A DNA stretch of 64,000 nucleotides from Paracoccus alkanivorans (GTDB taxonomy: Bacteria > Pseudomonadota > Alphaproteobacteria > Rhodobacterales > Rhodobacteraceae): NCBI RefSeq assembly GCF_003697785.1, contig NZ_QOKZ01000004.1:62001-126000 (forward strand), written 5' to 3'. The notes under the pieces were generated by a model. It was given only the letters and a program-made list of their open reading frames with translations. It did not search any database and was not told where the DNA came from. This document shows, piece after piece, positions 37,057-45,470 of this stretch. Each line of letters opens with the position of its first letter. Position 1 is the first letter of the stretch. The position numbers and the translations under genes were made by a program.

Positions 37057-38537
37057 GCTGCTTCTCCGGCAACGCCCATCGCGAGGCGTACGATATTGTC
37101 TTCGGTCATTGCGTTCCCTTCGACCTGCCCTGCCAGCCGCCCTTCGCGCATCACCAGCACGCGATCGGCAAGGCCGATCACCTCGGTCATTTCGCTGCTG
37201 ATGACGATCACGCTGCGGCCCTCGGCCGACAGGTTGCGGATGAAGGCGTAGATCTGGCTCTTGGTGCCGACATCGATGCCCCGTGTCGGTTCGTCGATGA
37301 TGATGATCTGCGGATCGGGCAGCATGGTCTTTGCCAGAAGCAGCTTTTGCTGGTTCCCACCCGACAGTTTGCCCGCCACCATGTCGCGGCGCGGGGCGCG
37401 GATGTCGAAATCCCCGGTGGCCTTGTCCAGCGCGGCGTCCTCGGCGACGGTATCCAACCGGAACTTGCCGAAGCGTTCCAGCGTGGCCAGCGTCAGATTC
37501 TCGCGCAGCCCCTTGTTCAGCAAAAGCCCGGCTTCCTTGCGGTCCTCGGTCAGATAGGCAAGCCCGGCGTCAAAGGCATCCCGCAGGCTGCTGATTGCAA
37601 CGGGCTGGCCATTCACCCGGATTTCACCGCTGGCAGCACGCAGGCCGACCAGCCCCTCGGCCAATTCGGTCCGTCCCGATCCGACCAGGCCGGCAATGCC
37701 CAGCACCTCGCCCTTGCGCAGGGTGAAACCGACATCGCGGACCCTTCCGGGAACGCTCAGGCCACTGACCTCCAGCGCGGGTTCGGGGGATGGCTGGCCT
37801 TTCGGCGGATAGAAATCCTGCAATTCGCGCCCGACCATGGCGGCGGCCATGCTATCCTCGTCCAACTCCCCGCGCATGGCACGACGCACCACGCTGCCAT
37901 CGCGCAGAACAGTGATGCGGTCGGCCAGATGCGCCACCTCGTCCAGCCGGTGCGAGCAATACAGGATCGCCACACCCTCGACCCGCAAGCGGTCGATCTG
38001 TTCGTAAAGCGTGCCGACCTCGCGATGGGTCAGCACGGCACTCGGCTCGTCCATGATCAGAACGCGGGCATTGCGCGACAGGGCCTTGCCGATCTCGACC
38101 ATCTGGCGGTCGGGAACCGACAGGTCTCGGATCAGGGTTTCCGGCGCGATCGGGCTGTGCAGCCGTTCAAGCAGTTCCGAGGTCTGCTTGCGCATGGCGG
38201 CGTGATCCAGCCGCCAGCCTCCGATCTCGCGCCCCAGGAACAGGTTGGCGGCAACCGACAGGTCGGAGGCAAGGTTGAATTCCTGATGGATGACGACAAC
38301 CCCCGCCGCCTCGGCCTCGGGACCGCTGCCGAAGATCACCTGCCGGCCATCCAGCAGAACCTGTCCTTTGGTCGGGTCCAGAAACCCGCCGAGGATCTTC
38401 ATGATCGTCGATTTGCCCGCGCCGTTTTCCCCGATCAGCGCATGAACCTCACCCGGTTCAAGCGCCAGGTCGACATCATGCAGGACCTCGATGGGCCCGA
38501 AACTCTTCGAGACATCCTGCAGCGCGAGGATCGTCAT
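37053..38537 (-). CDS. Sugar ABC transporter ATP-binding protein (RbsA/MglA-like, two NBDs)
   Basis: A 494-residue fused double-NBD ATPase. The first half has Walker A GENGAGKSTIMKIL and a degenerate signature (DLSVPDRQMVEI); the second half has the non-canonical Walker A region GLVGSGRTELAEGL and LSGGNQQKLLLAKTM. Walker B reads IIIIDEPTRGIDVG. This is the RbsA/MglA/XylG architecture. It overlaps the Gfo/Idh stop by 4 nt upstream and the permease start downstream, so the whole operon is coupled. Confidence 0.94.
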   Translation of the reverse strand: MTILALQDVSKSFGPIEVLHDVDLALEPGEVHALIGENGAGKSTIMKILGGFLDPTKGQVLLDGRQVIFGSGPEAEAAGVVVIHQEFNLASDLSVAANLFLGREIGGWRLDHAAMRKQTSELLERLHSPIAPETLIRDLSVPDRQMVEIGKALSRNARVLIMDEPSAVLTHREVGTLYEQIDRLRVEGVAILYCSHRLDEVAHLADRITVLRDGSVVRRAMRGELDEDSMAAAMVGRELQDFYPPKGQPSPEPALEVSGLSVPGRVRDVGFTLRKGEVLGIAGLVGSGRTELAEGLVGLRAASGEIRVNGQPVAISSLRDAFDAGLAYLTEDRKEAGLLLNKGLRENLTLATLERFGKFRLDTVAEDAALDKATGDFDIRAPRRDMVAGKLSGGNQQKLLLAKTMLPDPQIIIIDEPTRGIDVGTKSQIYAFIRNLSAEGRSVIVISSEMTEVIGLADRVLVMREGRLAGQVEGNAMTEDNIVRLAMGVAGEAA

Positions 38538-39631
38538 TCGCCGATCTCGATCCAGGCACCGCCTTGCGCGGATGACGCCTTGGCCGCCGCAATGAAGCTC
38601 ATCCCCGACAGCCCCGCGATCAATCCCGGCACACGCTCCAGATCGGTGGTATCGCCACGGATGATCGCGGCGATGTCACTGTACAGATTGGCGAAGCCCT
38701 CCAGATAGCCCTCGGGATGACCTGGCGGGGTGCGATAGGAGGTCGAGCGATCCTGCGCCCGAGTCAGGATTTGCGCCGGGCCATTCTTGGGTGTCAGGAT
38801 CAGCCTTTCGCTTTCCTCCAGCCGCCATTCCAGCGCCGCCTCGGTCCCGAACAGCCGTAACGATAGTCCATTTTCCTGTCCCACGGCGACCTGACTGGCC
38901 CAGAGCCCGCCCTTGGCGCCAGAGGCATAACGCAAGGATACGCGCGCGTCGTCGTCGATCGGACGTCCCGGAACGATGCTGGACACCTCTGCCGACACGT
39001 GACTCGGCGTGTGGCCGGTGACGAACTGCGCCAATTGCCACGCATGGGTGCCGATATCGCCAAGCGCCCCCGCCCCGGCCTGCGCCGGATCGGTGCGCCA
39101 TGCGGCCTGTTTATTGTCTACCTCGTCGGCTAGCCAGCCCTGCAGATACTCGGCCTGCACCAGCCGGATCTGCCCCAGAGCCCCCTCTGCAACCAACGCC
39201 CGGGCCTCGCGCACCATGGGCAGAGCGCAATAATTATGAGTCAGAAAAAACCGCGCGCGGGATGCACGGACCGCCTCGGCCAAAGCCTGCGCCTGCTCGG
39301 GCGTCGCGGTCAGGGGCTTGTCGCAGATGACGTGAATGCCCGCGTTCAGGAACGCGATTGCCGGAGCCGCGTGCAGATGGTTCGGCGTCACGATGCTGAC
39401 GGCTTCGATCCCGTCCTCGCGGGCGGCCTCGGCCCGCGCCATCTCGTTGAAATCGGCATAGCTCCGATCCAGTCCCAATTCTGCAGCGCTTGCCGCCGCC
39501 CGTTCGGGATCCGACGAAAGCGCGCCCGCGACGATCTGGTAATGTCCGTCCATCCTGGCGGCGATGCGGTGGATTGCACCGATGAAAGCTCCACTGCCAC
39601 CGCCAACCATGCCTAAACGTATCGGTTTCAT
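38534..39631 (-). CDS. Gfo/Idh/MocA family oxidoreductase
   Basis: A 365-residue sugar dehydrogenase family protein. The N-terminal Rossmann motif is [16 protein letters not shown] and the substrate-domain motif is [14 protein letters not shown] (the EKP-type Lys is present as DKP). These enzymes oxidise a sugar hydroxyl with NAD(P)+, often at C3 of glucosides or inositols. ATG 39631 fits; a longer frame upstream runs into the neighbouring gene. It overlaps both neighbours by 4 nt, between the TIM-barrel gene and the transporter ATPase. The substrate is probably the sugar imported by this operon. Confidence 0.88.
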   Translation of the reverse strand: MKPIRLGMVGGGSGAFIGAIHRIAARMDGHYQIVAGALSSDPERAAASAAELGLDRSYADFNEMARAEAAREDGIEAVSIVTPNHLHAAPAIAFLNAGIHVICDKPLTATPEQAQALAEAVRASRARFFLTHNYCALPMVREARALVAEGALGQIRLVQAEYLQGWLADEVDNKQAAWRTDPAQAGAGALGDIGTHAWQLAQFVTGHTPSHVSAEVSSIVPGRPIDDDARVSLRYASGAKGGLWASQVAVGQENGLSLRLFGTEAALEWRLEESERLILTPKNGPAQILTRAQDRSTSYRTPPGHPEGYLEGFANLYSDIAAIIRGDTTDLERVPGLIAGLSGMSFIAAAKASSAQGGAWIEIGE

Positions 39632-40683
39632 GCCAACCCCAATGCCTTGTCGATTGCCGCACGATCGGTACCGGATGCCGCAAAATCGTCGAACGCATGC
39701 GGCGTTACCCGGATGATGTGATCGCGCACGAATTGCGCCCCTTCGCGCGCTCCGTCCTCGGGATGTTTCAGCGCGCATTCCCACTCTACCACAGCCCAGC
39801 CATCGAAGCCGTATTGAGTCAGCTTGGAAAACACCCCGCCGAAATCCACCTGTCCGTCGCCCGGGCTGCGGAAACGCCCCACACGGTCGGCCCAGCCTTG
39901 ATAGCCGCCATAGACGCCCTGCCGCCCGGTCGGACGGAACTCGGCATCCTTGACGTGAAACATGCGGATCCGGTCGTGATAGATATCGATATTCTGCAAG
40001 TAATCCAGTTGCTGCAGGATGTAATGCGACGGATCGTAAAGCATGTTCGCGCGGGCATGGCCGCCGACGCGATCAAGGAACATCTCGAATGTCACACCGT
40101 CATGCAAATCCTCACCCGGATGGATCTCATAGCAGATATCGACGCCTTGCTCGTCCGCCAGATCCAGCAGCGGCCGCCAACGCTCGGCCAGCGTGTCGAA
40201 AGCCGCCTCGACCAGCCCCGGCGCGCGCTGTGGCCACGGATAAAGATACGGCCAGGCCAGCGCTCCGGAAAATGTCGCCATCGCATTCAGCCCCAGCAGA
40301 CGGCTGACGCGAATGGCACGGGCGACCTGATCGACAGCCCATTCCTGCCTTGCCTTGGGATCGCCATGCAGACGGGCCGGCGCGAAACCATCGAACCCCG
40401 CGTCATAGGCGGGATGCACGGCGACCAGTTGTCCCTGCAGATGGGTAGAAAGCTCGGTCACCTCGACGCCGTTCTGCCGGGCGATGCCCAGGAATTCGTC
40501 GCGGTAATCCTGCGAATCCACTGCCCGGTCGAGATCGAGTATCCGGGGATCGTTGGTCGGCACCTGCACCCCGGCATAGCCGCATTCGGCGGCCCATTTC
40601 GTGATCCCGTCCCAACTGTCAAAAGGCGCCTCGTCACCGATGAATTGCGCCAGAAACAATGCCGGCCCCTTGATGGTCTGCAT
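39628..40683 (-). CDS. Sugar isomerase/epimerase-like TIM-barrel protein (AP-endonuclease 2 superfamily)
   Basis: A 351-residue protein of the xylose-isomerase-like TIM-barrel superfamily. Metal-site residues are visible as Glu in CYEIHPGEDLHDG, Asp/His in MLYDPSHYILQ, His/Asp in MFHVKDAEF and Glu in AVVEWECAL. The start at 40683 follows AGGGAGG. In other bacteria such proteins act after a Gfo/Idh dehydrogenase, for example in levoglucosan breakdown, where they eliminate or hydrate a 3-oxo sugar. It is the first gene of the operon, and the LacI operator lies 36 bp upstream. Confidence 0.82.
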   Translation of the reverse strand: MQTIKGPALFLAQFIGDEAPFDSWDGITKWAAECGYAGVQVPTNDPRILDLDRAVDSQDYRDEFLGIARQNGVEVTELSTHLQGQLVAVHPAYDAGFDGFAPARLHGDPKARQEWAVDQVARAIRVSRLLGLNAMATFSGALAWPYLYPWPQRAPGLVEAAFDTLAERWRPLLDLADEQGVDICYEIHPGEDLHDGVTFEMFLDRVGGHARANMLYDPSHYILQQLDYLQNIDIYHDRIRMFHVKDAEFRPTGRQGVYGGYQGWADRVGRFRSPGDGQVDFGGVFSKLTQYGFDGWAVVEWECALKHPEDGAREGAQFVRDHIIRVTPHAFDDFAASGTDRAAIDKALGLA

Positions 40684-40718
40684 GAAACCTCCCTTGCTTG
40701 CGGGCAATCTGCACTGGC

Positions 40719-40734
40719 TTGCAATCGATTGCAA
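40719..40734. promoter_or_regulatory. LacI-type operator
   Basis: TTGCAATCGATTGCAA is a perfect 16-bp palindrome with a central CG-like symmetry typical of LacI-family sites. It lies between the divergent TIM-barrel operon (start 40683) and the LacI gene (start 40787). The position suggests repression of the operon and autoregulation. Confidence 0.75.
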
Positions 40735-40786
40735 ATAATTTCTTTCCCATCTTGCGGGGCAGATTCCGGCGACATAGGATTCCACG

Positions 40787-41800
40787 ATGAACAAAAGCTT
40801 GTCTTCACCCGGTCGGGCACGGCTTTCGGATGTAGCGAAACTGGCCGGTGTTTCCGCCTCGACCGTCAGCCGGGTGCTTTCGCGGCCTGACGTGGTGGCC
40901 GAAGCGACCCGCAAGGCCGTGGCCGAGGCGCTTGCGGCAACCGGCTATCGGATGAACCACGCCGCCCGGAACCTGCGCAAACAGCGCACCGGCTGTGTGG
41001 TCGCGCTGGTTCCCAATCTTGGCAACCCCTTCTTTGCCAAGATCCTTGACGGAATGGGCAAGGAACTGGCGCGGGCAGGCTATGACCTGCTGGTAGCCGA
41101 TACGCTGGACGAAGCAGGCAGGCACACTGCCTTGCACCGCTTCATGGATCCGTCCCGCGCCGACGGAATCATCCTGCTGGACGGCATGGTTCCGATGGAT
41201 GGCATGGAAGAACGGCCCGACCTGCCCCCCTTGATCACCGCCTGCGAATGGGTCGAGGAAATCGATCTACCGCGCGTGATACTGGACAATCGCCAGGGCG
41301 CCCGTCTGGCCATCGGCCATCTGCGCGAACTGGGCCACCGCCATATCGGCGTGATCGGCGGACCGGAGCGAAACGTTCTGCACCGGTCCCGCCTTGCAGG
41401 CGTGCGCGACGCCGCCAACGGAGCCCGGCTGACCCTGTTTGAAGGAGATTTCACATTGCAGGCCGGAAAGAACGCGGCAAAGCGATGGGAAGAGTTGCCG
41501 CGGGAACAACGGCCAAGCGCGGTTTTCGCCTTTTCCGACGAGATGGCCTGCGCGTTCATGGCCAGCCTTCAACGCAGCGGCATTGTCGCACCGCGCGATA
41601 TCTCGATCATCGGCTTCGACGATATCGAACTCGGCTCGCACCTGGCGCCCGCGCTGACGACGATCAGGCAGCCCAAGCAGGAACTCGGGCGGCAAGCGGC
41701 CCGCACGATCCTGCGCCGGATCTCGGGGGACGAGGTCGAACCCGTGACCTTGCTCGCTCCGCAGCTGATGCTGCGCGAGACGACGGCATCCGTCGGATGA
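40787..41800 (+). CDS. LacI family transcriptional regulator
   Basis: A 337-residue repressor. The N-terminal HTH is RARLSDVAKLAGVSASTVSR and is followed by the hinge helix region (NHAARNLRKQRTG). The PBP-I-like effector domain has VVALVPNLGNPFFAKILDGM and IIGFDDIELGSHLAPALTTI. It is divergent from the sugar operon, with a perfect palindrome in between, so it is almost certainly the local repressor and its inducer is a sugar handled there. Confidence 0.93.
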   Translation: MNKSLSSPGRARLSDVAKLAGVSASTVSRVLSRPDVVAEATRKAVAEALAATGYRMNHAARNLRKQRTGCVVALVPNLGNPFFAKILDGMGKELARAGYDLLVADTLDEAGRHTALHRFMDPSRADGIILLDGMVPMDGMEERPDLPPLITACEWVEEIDLPRVILDNRQGARLAIGHLRELGHRHIGVIGGPERNVLHRSRLAGVRDAANGARLTLFEGDFTLQAGKNAAKRWEELPREQRPSAVFAFSDEMACAFMASLQRSGIVAPRDISIIGFDDIELGSHLAPALTTIRQPKQELGRQAARTILRRISGDEVEPVTLLAPQLMLRETTASVG

Positions 41801-41912
41801 CCGGTCCGGGCGATTTGCTGCACATCTCGGGATCGCGGATTACTGGCTTTTTTCATTTGCCCGCGTCAGGATGATGCGAAAGTGATGATGAAAAGGCAAG
41901 GCGGGGCCTCGG

Positions 41913-43265
41913 ATGAATGGCGATGATCTGCGACTGACCGGACATCTCGCGCGCGCCAGCCTGCTGGTGGTGGATGATGAGCCGGGGATGCGGAATTTCC
42001 TGGTCAAGACGCTGACGCCGCACTGTCTTTTCGTGGCCGAGGCCGGGAACACCAATGAGGCCGAAGCGCAGCTTGCCCGCCGGCATTTCGACGTCATGAT
42101 CCTTGACAACATGATGCCGGGCAAACGCGGTCTCGACTGGCTGGCCGAGCAACGCGGCAAGGGCGGCTTCACGGATACGATCATGGTCACCGCCTATGCC
42201 GATCTGGAAACGGCGATCGAGGCAATGCGGGCGGGTGCCTCGGATTTCGTGCTGAAGCCCTTCCGCTCCAACCAGTTGCTCAACGCGGTTGGGCGCTGCA
42301 TCCAGATGGCGCAGCTCCGGCGCGAGAACATGCTGCTTCGGCGCGAACTGGACGGGCAGGATATCGGCCAGCAACGGCGGGAACTGATCGGATCTTCGGC
42401 TGCCATCGCTGCCACGCGTGACATGCTGGCCCGTATTCGCGATGTCACCACGCCGATTCTGATCACGGGCGCATCAGGCACCGGCAAGGAGGTCGCGGCG
42501 CGGCATATGCACGGCACATCGCAACGCGCGGCTGCGCCGTTCGTGCCGATCAACTGTTCGGCCATTCCCGCAGAGATGATCGAAAGCGAGCTATTCGGCC
42601 ATGTCGCCGGCGCCTTTCCGGGCGCTTCGGCCGCGCGCGAGGGGCTGTTGCCCTCCGCTCAGGGAGGAACGGTTTTTCTCGACGATGTCGCCGGACTCAG
42701 CTCCTCCGCACAATCGGCATTGCGGCGGGTGCTGGAGGACGGAACCGTGCGCCCTGTCGGCGCCGAACGTGAGATGCAGCTGGATTTGCGCTTTGTTCTC
42801 GCCACCAGCAAGAACCTGGCCCAGGAGGTTGCCGAGGGCCGTTTCCGCGAGGACCTGTTCTTTCGCATCAATGTGATCGAATTGCGCATGCCGAATTTGG
42901 CAGAGCGAGAGCAGGATATCATCGAACTAGCAAAGCTGTTCCTGCGCGAAATCGCGGCCCGCCTTGGCCTGCCGCCGCTTGAAATCGATGGCCCAACCCG
43001 CGCCGCGCTGCTGCGCCATGACTGGCCCGGCAATATACGGGAATTGCGAAACTTCATCGAACGGTCGTTGATATTTGGCCGGTTCCCGCTGGAAACCCTG
43101 TCTCCCTCGGGCGATCGGGACGAGATCGAGCCGCTGGCGCATGTCGAGCGCCGCGAGATCCTGCGGGCGCTCGACGCGACCGGCGGCAACCGCTCGGAGG
43201 CGGCACGGCGGCTGGGCGTTTCGCGCAAGACCATCGACCGGAAATGCGCGGCATGGGGGCTGTGA
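41913..43265 (+). CDS. Response regulator of the NtrC/DctD class with GAFPGA motif
   Basis: A 450-residue three-domain regulator. The receiver (residues about 15-130) has DDE near 21-23 and phospho-acceptor Asp65 (MILDNMMPG). The AAA+ domain has Walker A GASGTGKE at 186-193 and a Walker B-like TVFLDDVAG near 253-261. A Fis-type HTH ends the protein (NRSEAARRLGVSRKTIDRK). The sigma-54 contact motif GAFTGA is changed to GAFPGA (233-238). Loss of that Thr in other NtrC-type proteins goes with sigma-54-independent activation, as in Rhodobacter NtrC. It forms an operon with the histidine kinase, 3 nt apart. Confidence 0.93.
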   Translation: MNGDDLRLTGHLARASLLVVDDEPGMRNFLVKTLTPHCLFVAEAGNTNEAEAQLARRHFDVMILDNMMPGKRGLDWLAEQRGKGGFTDTIMVTAYADLETAIEAMRAGASDFVLKPFRSNQLLNAVGRCIQMAQLRRENMLLRRELDGQDIGQQRRELIGSSAAIAATRDMLARIRDVTTPILITGASGTGKEVAARHMHGTSQRAAAPFVPINCSAIPAEMIESELFGHVAGAFPGASAAREGLLPSAQGGTVFLDDVAGLSSSAQSALRRVLEDGTVRPVGAEREMQLDLRFVLATSKNLAQEVAEGRFREDLFFRINVIELRMPNLAEREQDIIELAKLFLREIAARLGLPPLEIDGPTRAALLRHDWPGNIRELRNFIERSLIFGRFPLETLSPSGDRDEIEPLAHVERREILRALDATGGNRSEAARRLGVSRKTIDRKCAAWGL

Positions 43266-43268
43266 AGC

Positions 43269-45242
43269 ATGCCGGACTCGGGGCCACTGCGCTTTTTCCG
43301 CTCGGTTCGCGTTCGTCTGCTGGTCATCGCCCTGTTGCCGATGCTGGTGCTTTTCCCGGTCATGCTGGGCGGTGCAATGCTGCGCTGGTCGAACAAGATG
43401 GACAATCTGCTGATCGTCAAGGTGAACAGCGACCTGACCATCGCCGATCAGTATCTGCAGCACCTGCTGGAAAACTCCGTCGAGCAGCTTGATGCACTGG
43501 CACGTTCCGTCGCCTTCGAAGAGGCTTTGGGTTCAGTTGCTCTCGATGCCTTCATCGCCGCCCAGAAAGCGCGGCTGGGGCTCGATTTCCTGTATCTGAC
43601 GGATGGCGGCACCTTGCCCCGGGGCTTTGCCCCCGGCAACTGGCCAGTGATACGCGATGCGCTGTCTGGCCGGTCACGCAGCGCCATCGATATCCTCGGC
43701 CCGGACCAACTAGAGGCACTCTCCGAGGGAATGGCGGAACGTGCCACGATCCGGCTTGTGCCTACCCGCGCAGCTATGCCGACCGAGCGCAAGACGGAAG
43801 ACCGCGGCATGATCATTCATTCCGCCGCACCGGTCACCATGCCCGACGGCTCGCGCCGCGCATTGGTCGGAGGGGTTCTGCTGAACCGTAATCTCGATTT
43901 CATCGACACGATCAATGCGCTGGTCTATCGAGAACGGTCCCTGCCCGAGGGCAGCCAGGGCACGGCGACACTGTTTCTGGACGATGTGCGCATTTCCACC
44001 AATGTCCGGCTGTTCGAGAATCTGCGCGCCCTCGGCACGCGCGTCTCTGCCGAGGTGCGTCAACGGGTACTGGGCGACGGCGCCACATGGCTGGACCGCG
44101 CCTTTGTGGTTAACGATTGGTATATTTCCGCCTATCAGCCCATCAGCGACAGCAAGGGCAATAATGTCGGCATGCTGTATGTCGGATTTCTCGAAGCTCC
44201 GTTTCAGCGGCAGAAAACCAATACGGTCGCGGCACTGTCGCTGATCTTCCTGTTCGTCGCCGGCATCTCGGTCCCGATCTTCCTGCGATGGGCTGGACGG
44301 ATCTTCCGCCCGCTTGAGGGAATGACCCAGACCATCACCGAAGTGGAGGCCGGCAACCTGGATGCCCGGAACCGGCAGCAGGGCGAAAGCGGGGAAATCG
44401 CGCAGGTGGCACGACATCTCGATGGGCTGCTCGACGCCTTGCAGGAGCGTGACCGGCAGTTGCGGGACTGGGGCGAAAGCCTGGAGCAGAAGGTCGAGGA
44501 ACGCACCCGCGACCTGCAAGAGGCCAACAGCAAGCTGGAGCGCGCGACCGAACGGCTGATCATGTCCGAGAAACTGGCGGCAGTGGGCGAGATCACCGCC
44601 GGGGTCGCGCATGAAATCAACAATCCCATCGCGGTAATCCAGGGCAATCTGGATGTCGCGCGCGATCTGCTGAAAAAAGACGCGAAAAAGGTGGAAACGG
44701 AGTTCCGGCTGATTGACGACCAAATCTATCGCATCGGGGTGATCGTCTCGAAGCTGCTGCAATTCGCGCGCCCGGCCGAATATTCCGGCGCCGCCAACCT
44801 GATCGTTCCGGCCGAGATTGCACGCGACTGCCTGGTCCTGACCCGCCAGCAGATCGAGAAGGCTCGGATCGAGACCCGAACGGACTTCACATCAACCCGC
44901 ACCGTGTTGATGGAGAGGACCGAGCTTCAGCAGGTGATCGTCAACCTCATACTCAACGCCGTTCACGCCATGCCGGAAGGGGGCAGCCTTGCATTGAGTG
45001 TGCTGGACCAAAGCGGGAATGTCGTGATCCGGATCGAGGATACCGGTTCGGGCATTCCGCCAGAGACGCTGAAGCGCATCTTCGATCCGTTCTTCACCAC
45101 CAAGCAGGCACAGGGCACCGGGCTTGGCCTGTCCATCAGTCAGCAGCTGATCGGACGGGCCGGCGGACGAATCAGCGCCAGTTCAGAGCCGGGTAAGGGC
45201 AGCCGCTTCGATATTATCCTGCCGATGGCCGGAAATTCCTGA
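43269..45242 (+). CDS. Membrane sensor histidine kinase
   Basis: A 657-residue kinase partnering the response regulator just upstream. An N-terminal TM segment (about residues 17-38) and a second TM (about 317-338) bracket a large periplasmic Cache-like sensor domain. A HAMP region and a coiled coil (about 395-440) lead to the H-box ITAGVAHEINNPIAVIQGN with His448, then the ATPase domain with NLILNAVHAM, DTGSGIPPE, DPFFTTK and GTGLGLSIS motifs. The next gene is an OFA-family transporter, so the kinase may sense oxalate, formate or another small carboxylate outside the cell; this is inferred. Confidence 0.93.
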   Translation: MPDSGPLRFFRSVRVRLLVIALLPMLVLFPVMLGGAMLRWSNKMDNLLIVKVNSDLTIADQYLQHLLENSVEQLDALARSVAFEEALGSVALDAFIAAQKARLGLDFLYLTDGGTLPRGFAPGNWPVIRDALSGRSRSAIDILGPDQLEALSEGMAERATIRLVPTRAAMPTERKTEDRGMIIHSAAPVTMPDGSRRALVGGVLLNRNLDFIDTINALVYRERSLPEGSQGTATLFLDDVRISTNVRLFENLRALGTRVSAEVRQRVLGDGATWLDRAFVVNDWYISAYQPISDSKGNNVGMLYVGFLEAPFQRQKTNTVAALSLIFLFVAGISVPIFLRWAGRIFRPLEGMTQTITEVEAGNLDARNRQQGESGEIAQVARHLDGLLDALQERDRQLRDWGESLEQKVEERTRDLQEANSKLERATERLIMSEKLAAVGEITAGVAHEINNPIAVIQGNLDVARDLLKKDAKKVETEFRLIDDQIYRIGVIVSKLLQFARPAEYSGAANLIVPAEIARDCLVLTRQQIEKARIETRTDFTSTRTVLMERTELQQVIVNLILNAVHAMPEGGSLALSVLDQSGNVVIRIEDTGSGIPPETLKRIFDPFFTTKQAQGTGLGLSISQQLIGRAGGRISASSEPGKGSRFDIILPMAGNS

Positions 45243-45245
45243 AAA

Positions 45246-45258
45246 GGACAAAATGTCC
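45246..45258. promoter_or_regulatory. Operator copy 1 (GGACA-N3-TGTCC)
   Basis: GGACAAAATGTCC is a perfect 5-3-5 inverted repeat just behind the kinase stop codon and about 212 bp before the OFA transporter start. Two further copies follow at 42-43 bp steps. A two-component regulator bound in phase on the DNA would use such an array. Confidence 0.65.
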
Positions 45259-45288
45259 CAAACCTGCGCCGGGCTTTCTCCGGGTCAT

Positions 45289-45301
45289 GGACGAAATGTC
45301 C
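45289..45301. promoter_or_regulatory. Operator copy 2 (GGACG-N3-TGTCC)
   Basis: GGACGAAATGTCC differs from copy 1 by one base. Its centre is 43 bp from the centre of copy 1, close to four helical turns. Confidence 0.65.
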
Positions 45302-45330
45302 CGATTGCGGCCACACAATCCTTGCACAAA

Positions 45331-45343
45331 GGACAAGATGCAA
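45331..45343. promoter_or_regulatory. Operator copy 3 (GGACA-N3-TGCAA), degenerate
   Basis: GGACAAGATGCAA keeps the left half-site and part of the right one. Its centre is 42 bp from copy 2. It abuts a 35-bp AT-rich stretch (45341-45375) that probably contains the transporter promoter, so this would be the promoter-proximal site. Confidence 0.5.
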
Positions 45344-45470
45344 ATAACTAATTGAATTTATTATATAAAAATATTGACCGCCTGTCGGTGTCGCGCCATT
45401 ATCCGCCTCGCATACGGGGGGCAAGCGCCGGGAAAAACCGGCGCAAAACCCAACCAACGGAGGAGATATC

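Noticed and set aside
37032..38708. A 558-codon plus-strand frame opposite the sugar ABC ATPase
   Set aside because: The minus strand encodes an intact RbsA-type protein with both nucleotide-binding domains. The mirror frame has no motif.
45301..45345. A possible sigma-54 promoter before the OFA transporter
   Set aside because: No GG-N10-GC pair with the -24/-12 spacing is present, and the nearby regulator lacks the GAFTGA Thr.
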